From an uncultured Eubacteriales bacterium (GTDB taxonomy: Bacteria > Bacillota > Clostridia > Christensenellales > Pumilibacteraceae): DNA of 31,904 nucleotides. The stretch is taken from NCBI GenBank assembly GCA_900543755.1, contig UQSP01000019.1, positions 1 to 31,904 on the forward strand. The letters run 5' to 3'. Shown here in pieces: positions 16,267-24,972 of the stretch. Below the pieces are notes generated by a model. That model did no database searches and had not been told where the DNA came from. It saw nothing but the letters and a program-made list of their open reading frames with translations. A program made the position numbers and the translations under genes. Positions within the stretch are counted from its first letter, which is position 1. Each line of letters opens with the position of its first letter.

Positions 16267-16680
16267 TTATTTTTCGTCGGATTTGTCTTCCGCGGGCTTC
16301 TCTTCCGGCTCTACAACAGCAGCCTCAACGTTTTTCACCTCGGAAACAGCAGGCTTTGCACCCGATTTAGACACAACCTGATAAATGGCGTTGAAATCGA
16401 AAACCATCGTGGATTTGCTTCCGTCAAGACCGGTTTCCAGCACGAACTCCTTATCGACGGCGTTAATTTCGTTTATGGCAACGATTTTACCCACAATGCC
16501 ACCTACCGTCTTTACCGTATCGCCAACCGAAATGGAATTGTGCAGCTCCTGAATTGCCTTCTGGCGCTTTTTATTGGTAAACATGGGAAGAACTATAAGC
16601 GCGACGACCAACAAAACGACAACTACAATCAAAATAATCTGTTGAGCGGTCATTGCGCCCATAAGAAGTGATCCTTTCAT
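16267..16680 (-). CDS. yajC: Sec translocase accessory subunit YajC
   Basis: A 137-residue protein with one N-terminal membrane helix (about 13-33), the cytoplasmic YajC domain ('TNKKRQKAIQELHNSISVGD', then 'VKTVGGIVGKI') and an acidic, Glu/Pro-rich tail. It associates with SecDF. The first ATG (16680) is chosen because AAGGAG lies seven bases upstream; in-frame ATGs at codons 7 and 10 lack a good site. A promoter is seen at 16712-16740. Confidence 0.92.
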   Translation of the reverse strand: MKGSLLMGAMTAQQIILIVVVVLLVVALIVLPMFTNKKRQKAIQELHNSISVGDTVKTVGGIVGKIVAINEINAVDKEFVLETGLDGSKSTMVFDFNAIYQVVSKSGAKPAVSEVKNVEAAVVEPEEKPAEDKSDEK

Positions 16681-16711
16681 TTTAAATCTCCTTGAATTTT
16701 ATATCTTCTTT

Positions 16712-16740
16712 ATGATAGCACAACCATTTAAATATTGCAA
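16712..16740 (-). promoter_or_regulatory. Promoter for yajC
   Basis: On the minus strand TTGCAA (16735-16740), a 17-base spacer and TATCAT (16712-16717), 31 bases before the yajC ATG. Confidence 0.7.
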
Positions 16741-16753
16741 CTGATTTTTCCCT

Positions 16754-17512
16754 TTACTGAAGATTTTCGCAAAAAGATAATGTATTATTTGCGTCTTTTA
16801 CGTCGAAAATGTCGCTTAACTTCATCAAAAGCGAACAATCCGTTATTTTGTTTTCAAGCACTATCTCCATCGGAGCAATATCCACAAGGTTTAAAATCAA
16901 TTCTCCCGCGGAAAGAATGTTGTCGGCTTTTATGGGCACGTCGACGGCTTTAATGATATAACCGCCCGATTTTTGCAAAATCCTTACGGTTTCGGATTTT
17001 GGCGCCACTGCGCTTAAGAGAAATTTTAACAAAAGATTAAGCGCACTCTCATCGTACAGCAGCATTAAGTTTGCCTCGGTGAGCTCGGCAATTTCACGCC
17101 ATCTTTCGTTAAGTTCGCGCAGTCTGAAGTAATAAAAACCGTCTATTGAAAATTGTTTTTCAAGTCTCAGCAAACTTGCGACCAATTCGGCGTCGCGTTC
17201 ACGGTCGAACGCCGTAAGCGTTCTTATTAAAATTTCCTTTCTTAATCCCTTAAGCATGGGAAGCCTTAAACGCTTCAGAAAATACGCGCGTTTAAGTTCG
17301 TTACAGTAAATATCGGATATAAAGGCTTTGATTCCCTTTACTACTGTTTCCTTATTACGGTTATCGCATGAAATAACGATTTCACGGTTTCCGTAAGAAT
17401 CTCCGCAATCAAACGCGCCACCCGCTCTTTCCACTGCTGTTTTTATATTGTCCTCTTTGTCCTTAAGCCAACAAATATTTTCGGCTTTCACGGTCAGTTT
17501 AATTTCGAACAT
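16754..17512 (-). CDS. Putative sporulation protein YtxC-like
   Basis: A 252-residue soluble protein. The arrangement resembles YtxC: an N-terminal alpha/beta part, a basic stretch ending 'LPMLKGLRKEILIRTLTAFD', a helical part beginning 'DGFYYFRLRELNERW', and a C-terminal part 'LVDIAPMEIVLENK' with a late Cys. YtxC has no known biochemical activity and is linked to sporulation mainly by distribution. ATG 17512 has an AGAGGA ribosome binding site; a TTG start at 17593 would add 27 residues without one. A CATACAAT box lies just upstream, like a sporulation sigma-E -10. The family call is by eye and moderately sure. Confidence 0.55.
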   Translation of the reverse strand: MFEIKLTVKAENICWLKDKEDNIKTAVERAGGAFDCGDSYGNREIVISCDNRNKETVVKGIKAFISDIYCNELKRAYFLKRLRLPMLKGLRKEILIRTLTAFDRERDAELVASLLRLEKQFSIDGFYYFRLRELNERWREIAELTEANLMLLYDESALNLLLKFLLSAVAPKSETVRILQKSGGYIIKAVDVPIKADNILSAGELILNLVDIAPMEIVLENKITDCSLLMKLSDIFDVKDANNTLSFCENLQ

Positions 17513-17530
17513 AACTTCCTCTTCGTAAAT

Positions 17531-17538
17531 ATTGTATG
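17531..17538 (-). promoter_or_regulatory. Possible sigma-E-type -10 before the YtxC-like gene
   Basis: The minus strand reads GCATACAATA, matching the -10 of mother-cell sporulation promoters (CATACAAT). The -35 match 13-14 bases upstream is weak and the leader would be very short. Confidence 0.3.
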
Positions 17539-17752
17539 CAAAGGAAAAGAAATTACGCACGGCAAATTTGCGAATTAAGTCGTAAAACCTCAAAAAAACG
17601 CCACGACAGAATTTTAAATTTTTTCAGGCTTTATAGGAAGTCGAATTAAGATTAAAATTTTTTTTATTGCCCGTTTTTAATATCATAAAACGAATATAAA
17701 ACCGTAAAATAAAATTAACCTAAATTTTTTCACAGAAACACTGTTAAATCTC

Positions 17753-17781
17753 TTGCTTTTTTTTCAATGTTTTGGTAAACT
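17753..17781 (+). promoter_or_regulatory. Probable promoter of the tRNA cluster
   Basis: TTGCTT (17753-17758), a 17-base spacer and TAAACT (17776-17781), 37 bases before tRNA-Val. The gap 17513-17752 upstream is very AT-rich and I see no gene in it. Confidence 0.5.
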
Positions 17782-17818
17782 ATAAAAGCTGTCGGTAATT
17801 AGCGACTTGCGGTATTGT

Positions 17819-17894
17819 GGGAGCTTAGCTCAGTTGGGAGAGCATCTGCCTTACAAGCAGAGGGTCACAGGTTCGAGCCCTGTAGCTCCCACCA
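17819..17894 (+). tRNA. tRNA-Val (UAC)
   Basis: A 76-base cloverleaf. The acceptor stem GGGAGCT pairs with AGCTCCC, the anticodon loop is CTTACAA with anticodon TAC, the T-arm has GGTTCGAGCC, and CCA is encoded at 17892-17894. Confidence 0.97.
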
Positions 17895-17938
17895 TTTTTT
17901 TGAACCCCTGCCCGCGTTACCGCATATATACTTATAAC

Positions 17939-18012
17939 GGCACCATAGCCAAGTGGTAAGGCAGAGGCCTGCAAAGCCTTTACCCCCAGTTCGAGTCTGG
18001 GTGGTGCCTCCA
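17939..18012 (+). tRNA. tRNA-Cys (GCA)
   Basis: A 74-base cloverleaf. The acceptor GGCACCA pairs with TGGTGCC, the anticodon loop CTGCAAA has anticodon GCA, the discriminator is T as expected for Cys, and CCA is encoded at 18010-18012. Confidence 0.97.
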
Positions 18013-18018
18013 GAATTT

Positions 18019-18104
18019 GCCCAAGTGGCGGAACGGCAGACGCAAAGGACTTAAAATCCTTCGGTGGCAACACCGTGCCGGTTCGAGTCCGGCCTTGGGC
18101 ACCA
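18019..18104 (+). tRNA. tRNA-Leu (UAA)
   Basis: An 86-base class II tRNA with a long variable arm (TCGGTGGCAACACCGT). The acceptor GCCCAAG pairs with CTTGGGC, the anticodon loop CTTAAAA has anticodon TAA, and CCA is encoded at 18102-18104. Confidence 0.97.
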
Positions 18105-18110
18105 CATCGG

Positions 18111-18155
18111 AATAATACGAACCAAGAAGACGATTCGAGGTTCGTATTATTTTTT
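18111..18155 (+). terminator. Terminator of the tRNA cluster
   Basis: A 13-bp perfect stem (AATAATACGAACC at 18111-18123 with its complement at 18139-18151) runs into a T tract. It lies six bases after tRNA-Leu and marks the end of the conserved core. Confidence 0.9.
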
Positions 18156-18191
18156 GCAAGAGATTTCTTCGGTATCATTCTCCGTTTGGGG

Positions 18192-18257
18192 TGATACTCT
18201 CCGAAATTTTGCGGGTTCGTTGTGGCTATCGTAGCACAGTCCTCGCAGAAGTCAACG
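18192..18257 (-). repeat. Degenerate inverted copy of the regulator's promoter and leader
   Basis: Read on the minus strand this stretch shares four blocks, in the same order, with the plus-strand region 18379-18474: CGTTGACTTCTG, GTGCTAC, CGAACCC and AAAATTTCGGAG. It keeps a TTGACT -35-like box and a TACGAT -10-like box, but no gene follows; the tRNA terminator is next. It looks like an old inverted duplication. The 380 bases from 18105 to 18484 otherwise hold only the terminators, promoter and leader listed separately. Confidence 0.55.
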
Positions 18258-18300
18258 CGAAAAATTATCGCTTATAACTTTCATATTTCTTCTAAACCAT

Positions 18301-18332
18301 AAGCCGAGCAGGATATCCTGTTCGGCTTTTTT
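18301..18332 (+). terminator. Strong hairpin terminator between the inverted promoter copies
   Basis: AAGCCGAGCAGG and its near-complement (one G-T pair) close around a short ATAT-type loop, followed by six T. No gene on the plus strand clearly precedes it, so it may insulate the sigma-like gene from tRNA read-through. Confidence 0.75.
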
Positions 18333-18380
18333 CATATGCTGAATTATCTATACACCCACGCAATAATTTTTCGTTGTCCG

Positions 18381-18411
18381 TTGACTTCTGTTAAATGTAA
18401 GTTTTGATAAT
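18381..18411 (+). promoter_or_regulatory. Promoter of the sigma-like gene
   Basis: TTGACT (18381-18386) with TGATAA at 18405-18410 (18-base spacing) or GATAAT one base later. Transcription would start near 18417, the first base of the leader helix. Confidence 0.65.
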
Positions 18412-18416
18412 TTTCA

Positions 18417-18484
18417 GGATACCTCGCCCGGTGCTACTGTGCCGCAGCCGAACCCCGGCAGTAAAATTTCGGAGGTATCCACTT
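18417..18484 (+). promoter_or_regulatory. Structured leader that can mask the ribosome binding site
   Basis: GGATACCTC (18417-18425) is perfectly complementary to GAGGTATCC (18472-18480), which contains most of the GGAGG ribosome binding site of the next gene. Inside, ACTG-CCG (from 18436) can pair with CGGCAGT (18456-18462), leaving a bulge. The outer helix would start at the predicted transcription start and block translation. It could be a riboswitch, a thermosensor or a protein-binding leader; I recognise no known class. Confidence 0.55.
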
Positions 18485-19132
18485 ATGAGAATTATTTACG
18501 AACATTCCAACGGTAAGTACAACAGCGATTACGAACTCTTTGCCGAACCTATCTCGGACGAGAACGTGCAGCTTATGGGCGAGATGATCGCACTCCGCGC
18601 ATTGCGAACGGTATTCGCCTATGGCAATTACAAAGTCGCTGAAAGGCTGTTTAACGGTCTTATTAGGGACTTCCACCATATGAACGAACCCGGCTACATC
18701 GTATCGGACGGTTACGACTGCGTACAGGCGGCTATATGTTTTCTTTTACAGTTCAAAGGCAGGTATGTATCCGAAATCTACGGCAATACAAAATACCGTA
18801 AGAACGTGATCATCAAGAATGCCTGCTACGGCGTGGTAGATTTGTATATCCTTAACTTCCGCAGGAAAGCCGCAAACAGCAAAGATATAGACGTCTACGA
18901 TAATAAGAAAGCGCCGTCCGTGAATATGGACTATTTCGAAGAAACAGACTATACGAAAGCGGACGAGATAGTCGAGGCTATGCACCTGACGCAGAAAGAG
19001 AACGACGTTTTGAACTGCTATTTAGGCGGTATGAAATTGAGTGAAGTGGCACTGTTCCTTGCGGCAAGCAAGACGGCGATCAAATCGAGGCGAGCCTGCG
19101 TCCGCGATAAATATGTGAGATTTATCGGGTAA
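18485..19132 (+). CDS. Small sigma-70-like / helix-turn-helix regulator
   Basis: A 215-residue protein. The middle ('DGYDCVQAAICFLLQFKGR' and after) resembles sigma region 2. The C-terminal part ('LTQKENDVLNCYLGGMKLSE', then 'TAIKSRRACVRDKY') is a helix-turn-helix like sigma region 4. Such short sigma-like proteins are common on clostridial mobile elements. The start at ATG 18485 is preferred over an earlier in-frame ATG at 18404 because GGAGG lies nine bases upstream and the earlier start precedes the predicted transcription start. It is the only plus-strand gene here and is convergent with the surface operon. Its target promoters are unknown. Confidence 0.65.
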   Translation: MRIIYEHSNGKYNSDYELFAEPISDENVQLMGEMIALRALRTVFAYGNYKVAERLFNGLIRDFHHMNEPGYIVSDGYDCVQAAICFLLQFKGRYVSEIYGNTKYRKNVIIKNACYGVVDLYILNFRRKAANSKDIDVYDNKKAPSVNMDYFEETDYTKADEIVEAMHLTQKENDVLNCYLGGMKLSEVALFLAASKTAIKSRRACVRDKYVRFIG

Positions 19133-19154
19133 TATTGACCTTTAACACAAATAT

Positions 19155-19186
19155 ATAGCCGCAACCGTTTTGATTGCGGCTATTTT
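19155..19186 (+). terminator. Terminator between convergent genes, possibly bidirectional
   Basis: A 10-bp perfect stem, ATAGCCGCAA with TTGCGGCTAT (19155-19164, 19174-19183), then TTTT. Read on the minus strand it is followed by ATATATTT, so it may also end the surface operon, which stops at 19232. Confidence 0.8.
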
Positions 19187-19231
19187 GCTGTAAAGCATCA
19201 CCTGCCTGAACCGTGAAAACTGTTGCTACGC

Positions 19232-22200
19232 TCATATAACAGAATCATTCACAATAATTTTATTTGCACCGGCTAAACTTTCACCCAATCTATTTCTGTT
19301 ATTTGAATCATAGTCACCCGTCACAAAACCTTCTTCGCAGTGAGCATAACAGCCTGAAGCAATGATATCGGTTACAAGAATATCTGCTCCGACGCCGCTC
19401 CAAATATTCCATTCGCTAAGAGTACAATCGGCACCGATTGCACCATTTGTATAATAAGGAGTTTGCCATGCAAAACCACCTCTTTTTTCAGAACTGTTTC
19501 CCACAAAAGTACCGTCTGAAATTTTAACTTTACCTTCGTCTGGTTTTACATCAAAAAATAATCCTGAGCGTGCATCATCGCTATTGGCAATGTCTGCGGT
19601 AAATGTTCCTCCCATAATGGTAAGACCGGATGATTTTTCCCCATACCAAATGCCGTCTTGTGCGCCCGTATAGTCCCCGTAATAAATATTTACGGCTGTT
19701 CCGGAAGTATTTCCGGTATTCTCTATACTGATAGCATTAGACTTGCCGCTCATCGTTATATTGTCCATATCATTACGATGCTGTTGACCCATGTTTACGG
19801 TCGCATAACGGTAGACAGACAACCCTGCCGTTCCGCCAGCCTCAAAAGTAGCGTTCAGAATATCTGCTGTGGCAGGCGCATCGGCCATTCCCATAATAAA
19901 TGCACCCCCGCCGGTAGATTTAAAAGTACCACCCTCTACGGTAATCTTTCCTCCATACATTTTAAAACCATATGAAGCCGCTGCGCCGGCCATGGCAGTA
20001 TTATTATTTGTAGAATTAGGATCACTGTTTATAGAATTAGGATAACTGTCTGCACCGCTGAATTCACCGCCTTTGATATAGACTTCTCCGCTACTGACAA
20101 GGATCCCGTTGCCCATTACCGCGGAATAAGAACCCGAATTAACGGTAAGTTTTGTTTCTGTATCGCCGGCGACCTGTACAGCATGACCGCCTGTTTTGCT
20201 GATTTTGTAATTCCATGTTTCATCTGCGCCGGTAAACGGGATATACTCCAGCCGACTCTCATTCCAACTACCCCCACCAAGCCATCCTTCTTCAAAGACC
20301 TTTGCCGTATAACTATTATATGTTTCCGTTCCGGACGTTTGGATTGTAGGTCCGTTGCCATTTTCATCGCCGAGGATAACTTCGCCGCCGCCAACATACA
20401 AACCGCCGCCGATAGTATTCATAATTTCGCCGGCAATGATTGTAACCTCTGAAGACGTATTTGCCGAACTTTCGACGCGAACTGCAAAACTTTTTATCTC
20501 AAATTCCAAATATAGATCAGCACCGTTACCCCCGTCACTGTTTGTCACAGAATCATCGTACTCGTATTGGTAGTCATTATCCACCCCGGCGTGTGTGACA
20601 TTGAATATGCCGTACGCTTTGAGTGAGCCTCCCTGTACATATACGCCGTCGAACATGTACATGTTTTTGTTTTCCGACGGGACATAACAATTTTCGTCGG
20701 CTTCCGATGTAATTTCGACTGTGGTGTTTTGGAAAAATTCGACGTCTCCGCCGCTGACGTACAGCGCCGTCGCGCGCGTGCGGTTTTCCGCAGAACCGAT
20801 CGTAAGAGTGCCTTTGGTAAGAGAAATTTTGTTACCTGCAGCATGCGAGTCCTGCGTATTCCATACAACGACCCCCAGCCCGTCTGTATCGACTTTAACA
20901 TTTCCTGCCAAAGTAATGCTGCCGTTGAGCGCTGCGATTGCGAGGGAGTCGAGAACAAAGTCGTCACTTCTCATTGCAAGCGCCACAGTCAGCGTATCAT
21001 CCTCGTCGCCGCCTGAATAGGTGATATTGCCGCCCTGTGCGAGCAGTCCGCCCGAAGATCTGCCTGCTACCTCTATATTGCAGGTACCGTTCAAAGTAAT
21101 ATTCGCCGCCGCATTTACGCCAAAGTTGCCGCTGCCGTTTACACCTTCAATATAAATGTCGGTATCCGCGAGCGTGGTCGCCGCGCCGTCGGCATACACA
21201 CCGACATTGTTCCCCGTGTCGTTTTCGGCGAAAGTAAACGCAGCGTTTTCAATGCTGACCGTACCGCCCTGCGCGTACACGCCGTACTGATATGCGCCCG
21301 TCAAAGAAAAGGCAAGTTTTTGCGCGTCGGGACCCGCCGCCGTGAGTTTCCCTATCGTCACGCGAATAATGGCGGAATTATTTTCACCTTGACTTGCGGT
21401 AACGGTGCTGTCCTTGAAAAATTCGCCGCCGGAAACCTCCATTCTGCCGCCGGAAACGCGGATTGTATCGCCGTTGTCGGAGTAGAAACTACCGCCAGCA
21501 ACACGCAGATATTCTTCATCACTGATCTCGGTATAGGCGCATTCGATGCACACGCCTCCTTCGATCGCATCGAAAACACCCGCTTCCACTGCCATATAGC
21601 CGCCCGATACGTATATACCATAAGAATCGCCCGTGCCGAAGTTGGTCGTGTACGATCCGCCACGCGCGTACATGTTGCCCGCCAGCATCTTAACTGTGGC
21701 ATATTTGGTGTCCTTATTTGCTGTCCCTTTTACATTCTTATACCCATATACCGTAACGGTAAACACGTTTTCACCCGTTGAGCTTTCCGTATATATATAC
21801 GAGGGCTTTCCGTCCGTATCCGTAGTGCGCAAAACACGATACGTATAGTAAAAGTCGGCCGAGCCGCTCGCCGCAATCGTCGTTCCTGCGACGGAACTGT
21901 CGTCTATCACATGATAGAGATAGGTGTCGCCAAGTATTTGCCCGCCGTAAGCGGCGCCGAAATTCGGATTTTCGTCAAAATACATGTTGCCGTTGACGAA
22001 CCAATGTTGTTGGTTCTCTTCACCGACAGTATATTGTACATCTGTAATATACGGGTCAATGACAGGCATGACTGCGGTTGTTTCCTTATAACTATTTTCG
22101 CTTTTAATATAAAGCGAGACGGCCGCCTCTGTCGTGCCGATGGAGCCACCCTCGCCACCGAGGGTAAACAGGCCGTCACTGCTTGTGACAGAGCTTTTTG

Positions 22201-22732
22201 CTGTCCATTCTGTGCCGTTGAAATGGGCATATTCGCTCTTTTTCGGGCCGCTGATAAAATCGCCCGCTGCAACAGTAAGCGTTCCGCCGCCGATTTGTAA
22301 AACACTGCCCACCGGGTTGTAGAAAGAACCGTCCTGCCGAACGGAAGTATCGATGATGGTGAGACGGACTCCGTTTTCAATGTTAAGCATAGGCTCACGG
22401 TTATTGCGCTGGATCTCGTGCCCGTTCAGATCGAGGATAAGATCTGCCCCTACGTCGGTCACTCCCGAGGTGATGATAAGCGGATTATCCACGCTGTCGG
22501 CGATTTTGATGTTGGAATAGCCGTTTTCTATGGACGCAATCAGCTCCTCGACTGACCGGACTTCAACCTGTTCGGCAACAATATATTCCATGTTACCGTC
22601 ATAGATCCAGGACCCAGACTTCGCTTCCTCTTCAAAACGTGCTTTCGTGAACAGGACGCCGAGCAGACTGATTTGAATGAGCAGCAACACAGCAAGCCCG
22701 AATATAGCGTATTTCCTTTTCAGACCGTTCAT
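19232..22732 (-). CDS. Giant exported beta-helix repeat surface protein
   Basis: An 1166-residue exported protein. The N-terminus has basic residues and one hydrophobic segment (about 8-29) followed by A31-R32-F33, close to the A-R-Y signature of the SipW substrates upstream. The rest is dominated by parallel beta-helix repeats: short strands with Gly-rich turns such as 'VSGGRMEVSGGEF', 'GGTLTVAAGDF' and 'GGKITVEGGTFKS'. Such folds often bind or cleave polysaccharides, but no catalytic set of a known lyase is evident, so an adhesin role is equally likely. There is no LPXTG motif or C-terminal membrane anchor; it ends in the repeat fold. It overlaps the previous gene by four bases (ATGA) with a GGGAGG ribosome binding site. 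It is the last gene of the operon. Confidence 0.75.
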   Translation of the reverse strand: MNGLKRKYAIFGLAVLLLIQISLLGVLFTKARFEEEAKSGSWIYDGNMEYIVAEQVEVRSVEELIASIENGYSNIKIADSVDNPLIITSGVTDVGADLILDLNGHEIQRNNREPMLNIENGVRLTIIDTSVRQDGSFYNPVGSVLQIGGGTLTVAAGDFISGPKKSEYAHFNGTEWTAKSSVTSSDGLFTLGGEGGSIGTTEAAVSLYIKSENSYKETTAVMPVIDPYITDVQYTVGEENQQHWFVNGNMYFDENPNFGAAYGGQILGDTYLYHVIDDSSVAGTTIAASGSADFYYTYRVLRTTDTDGKPSYIYTESSTGENVFTVTVYGYKNVKGTANKDTKYATVKMLAGNMYARGGSYTTNFGTGDSYGIYVSGGYMAVEAGVFDAIEGGVCIECAYTEISDEEYLRVAGGSFYSDNGDTIRVSGGRMEVSGGEFFKDSTVTASQGENNSAIIRVTIGKLTAAGPDAQKLAFSLTGAYQYGVYAQGGTVSIENAAFTFAENDTGNNVGVYADGAATTLADTDIYIEGVNGSGNFGVNAAANITLNGTCNIEVAGRSSGGLLAQGGNITYSGGDEDDTLTVALAMRSDDFVLDSLAIAALNGSITLAGNVKVDTDGLGVVVWNTQDSHAAGNKISLTKGTLTIGSAENRTRATALYVSGGDVEFFQNTTVEITSEADENCYVPSENKNMYMFDGVYVQGGSLKAYGIFNVTHAGVDNDYQYEYDDSVTNSDGGNGADLYLEFEIKSFAVRVESSANTSSEVTIIAGEIMNTIGGGLYVGGGEVILGDENGNGPTIQTSGTETYNSYTAKVFEEGWLGGGSWNESRLEYIPFTGADETWNYKISKTGGHAVQVAGDTETKLTVNSGSYSAVMGNGILVSSGEVYIKGGEFSGADSYPNSINSDPNSTNNNTAMAGAAASYGFKMYGGKITVEGGTFKSTGGGAFIMGMADAPATADILNATFEAGGTAGLSVYRYATVNMGQQHRNDMDNITMSGKSNAISIENTGNTSGTAVNIYYGDYTGAQDGIWYGEKSSGLTIMGGTFTADIANSDDARSGLFFDVKPDEGKVKISDGTFVGNSSEKRGGFAWQTPYYTNGAIGADCTLSEWNIWSGVGADILVTDIIASGCYAHCEEGFVTGDYDSNNRNRLGESLAGANKIIVNDSVI

Positions 22733-24306
22733 GCTGCACCTCCCGATACAGACGGGTTTTCGGACATCTGTACGAACAGAACATTGAGTGTCGACGAGTA
22801 CCCCTTGCTGAGAGCCTCGGAAAAAACATAAACAGGATCATCTCTGCTCAGTTGCTGTTTATATGTGTCGTAGTATGGATCATCAGAAAGCTCCGAAAAC
22901 CAAATATAACCGCTTTCTCCATTGTTAGAGCAAAGCCCGTATAGTGCGTCCTCTTCGTTATAACTACCGCTCTCATAACCATTAATTTTTGTTACCGCGT
23001 TATAATCCGGTTCGGCATCGCTCATTTCACCTCCAACATATCGATAAAAATCAATGGTATGGTCGACAGAAGCAGAGCCAGATAGTTTTGATATGGGCGC
23101 CACATGTTCATAGGTAAGAACAGCACCTCCCGCATAGTCATACGTCTTGGTAACTTTGACAGACGTTGTCCCGATTGGCAATAATTCGCCGCTGTTTAGA
23201 TCATAGACGGGCAGCTCGCGCATAAAATGATAACCCGTCACTTTCGCATCGTTCAGGGTATAATTGTCATCTGAAGACGGCGTTATAAGCAACTCATCCC
23301 AACTTTTGGCGCCGCCGATAACCGCCGGCGCATTATCTTCCCCCCAAACCGCGGCAAAATCATTATCCTGCGTACGCGCAATTACCGTAATGCACAGAAC
23401 AAACGTCTTACTCTGCGCCGTTGCCGCCTCAAAATACATCTGTGGAAGCGTGATATCCAGCGTGTAAAAAGGCACTCTTTGCTCGCAATCAATATATAAA
23501 ATCGGAGCCATCGTTCCAGAAGAAGTATTTCCGCCCACCTCTGTGCTCCCTGAATGGGTCTCTGTACGCATAAACCCGACGGAATAATGTGCCGTCTGCA
23601 TGGTTGAGGTAACGGATAGTGCCGTTCCGTTTTTCGCCTCTGCACGTATCACACCCGTGTGTTCGTCTGACGTGCCCGTAAAGCCGCCCGTGACGGAAAG
23701 TTGCTGCTCCAATTGTGCGATTTCTTCGCCGATAAGTCCATCGGTGCGGTCGCTGTAGTTTACTGACTTGTTTGTTTCAATCGTACGTACATCCGAGGCA
23801 AACAAGTCTGTTTGCTCGTATTTGCCGTTCACATCGTTCACTTTATAAATGAGGTCGCCCAGCACATATTGAGGGGTGACAGCTCTATATATATCGCTGC
23901 CCGTGCTTCCATCCGCCTGCAGTACTTGTACGGCAAGCTTGCCGATAAAGTCTCCCGGTGCGTAAAAGCGCAGCGTACTCTGCAATGCCACACTGCTGAT
24001 GCGGTCTACCCGTCCTTCACTCTGCATGTAATTTGCAATATCGAACCGAACGGTGCGGGCCGTATTGGTCGCGCTTTGCTTTCCCCCGTCCAGTTCCAGC
24101 CAAAAATCCGTATTTGAAAAAATCAAGGAGGAAGCATCGGAAATTTCATAAGAACAGACAAAGTTGCTGAGCGTTGCGTCGACATTACCGCTGGATGCAC
24201 CCGTATAGCGGGCAAAACTTACGCCCGTGAGCAGAATACTGACAATAACCAGATAACTCAAATAACGGAGTATCGGGTATTTTTTTATTTTGCTTTCCTT
24301 TCCCAT
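22729..24306 (-). CDS. SipW-dependent signal peptide surface protein, 525 residues
   Basis: An exported protein with the signal peptide type handled by SipW: basic start (MGKESKIKK), hydrophobic core (about 12-31), then A32-R33-Y34-T35. The mature part is a mostly beta-rich, Thr/Ser-rich protein of unknown family, probably a fibre subunit or adhesin. ATG 24306 lies close after AGGAGG. An earlier ATG at 24363 overlaps the signal peptidase stop (ATGA) and has GAGG, but would put 19 extra residues before the signal; it cannot be excluded. The gene overlaps the beta-helix gene at its end. Two adjacent genes for a SipW-type peptidase and this protein suggest enzyme and substrate. Confidence 0.72.
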   Translation of the reverse strand: MGKESKIKKYPILRYLSYLVIVSILLTGVSFARYTGASSGNVDATLSNFVCSYEISDASSLIFSNTDFWLELDGGKQSATNTARTVRFDIANYMQSEGRVDRISSVALQSTLRFYAPGDFIGKLAVQVLQADGSTGSDIYRAVTPQYVLGDLIYKVNDVNGKYEQTDLFASDVRTIETNKSVNYSDRTDGLIGEEIAQLEQQLSVTGGFTGTSDEHTGVIRAEAKNGTALSVTSTMQTAHYSVGFMRTETHSGSTEVGGNTSSGTMAPILYIDCEQRVPFYTLDITLPQMYFEAATAQSKTFVLCITVIARTQDNDFAAVWGEDNAPAVIGGAKSWDELLITPSSDDNYTLNDAKVTGYHFMRELPVYDLNSGELLPIGTTSVKVTKTYDYAGGAVLTYEHVAPISKLSGSASVDHTIDFYRYVGGEMSDAEPDYNAVTKINGYESGSYNEEDALYGLCSNNGESGYIWFSELSDDPYYDTYKQQLSRDDPVYVFSEALSKGYSSTLNVLFVQMSENPSVSGGAA

Positions 24307-24359
24307 AAGCCTCCTGAAATATACAACCAGCAACGGCGTCCGAGCAGCTATAACGCCAA

Positions 24360-24941
24360 TCATGCTTCCTCGTCTGATTTAGGATCATTTGGAGAAATGT
24401 CCGACGTATCTTGCCCTTTTTTCTGCACCCGGCAGATCATAAATGAAACACCCGTAGTTATACCCCAAACTGCCGCAGCCGAAAGTATAAGTGTAAATAT
24501 TCCCGTCGGCGTCTGTAAGAATACAACGGCCGAACCGCCTCCGCCCCAAACGCCGATCACTTTTCCGATAACTGCACCTTGCGGTACCGTGAAAAGATCC
24601 TGCCCGCTGTTCGCATCCCCCTTGGTCACATATCCCTGTTCGCTCGTAAAGATGATACGATGTGTGACATATTCATTGTGCGACGAATCGAAAAAAGTGA
24701 TTATGTCGCCAACAAAATACTGCTCTTTTTCTTGTATAAAAATAAGATCGCCTGCGCTGATTGAAGGTTCCATACTGCCCGTTTCCACAACGGCGCAACC
24801 GAAACCGAATATAGTAGGAATGTTTTTCCCATAGGCATAGCGCGCAATCAAAGTATAGATATTGTATATCAACAGCAGTGCGATTACAGCGAGGAGCAGC
24901 GCCCGTACGGCAACCGTAAAAATGCGGAATACTTTTTTCAT
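24360..24941 (-). CDS. SipW-type signal peptidase I (second copy)
   Basis: A 193-residue membrane protease of the ER/archaeal-type signal peptidase group. It has an N-terminal membrane helix (about 10-32), the catalytic Ser56 in 'VETGSMEPSISAGDL', His94 in 'YVTHRI' (His replaces the Lys of ordinary bacterial enzymes), Asp109 in 'TKGDAN', and a C-terminal membrane helix (about 145-170). It should cut the signal peptides of the neighbouring surface proteins. The ATG at 24941 has only a weak ribosome binding site; it starts 31 bases after the preceding stop and ends with a four-base overlap with a possible start of the next gene. Confidence 0.88.
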   Translation of the reverse strand: MKKVFRIFTVAVRALLLAVIALLLIYNIYTLIARYAYGKNIPTIFGFGCAVVETGSMEPSISAGDLIFIQEKEQYFVGDIITFFDSSHNEYVTHRIIFTSEQGYVTKGDANSGQDLFTVPQGAVIGKVIGVWGGGGSAVVFLQTPTGIFTLILSAAAVWGITTGVSFMICRVQKKGQDTSDISPNDPKSDEEA

Positions 24942-24972
24942 GTTGCTTTATTTTTTATTCGGATATCCGTTT

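Noticed and set aside
17825..18178. 117-codon minus-strand open frame
   Set aside because: It runs antisense through three intact tRNA genes and is the familiar spurious protein produced by translating tRNA complements. A start-like ATG with GGAG derives from the decayed promoter-leader copy, but no real gene follows.
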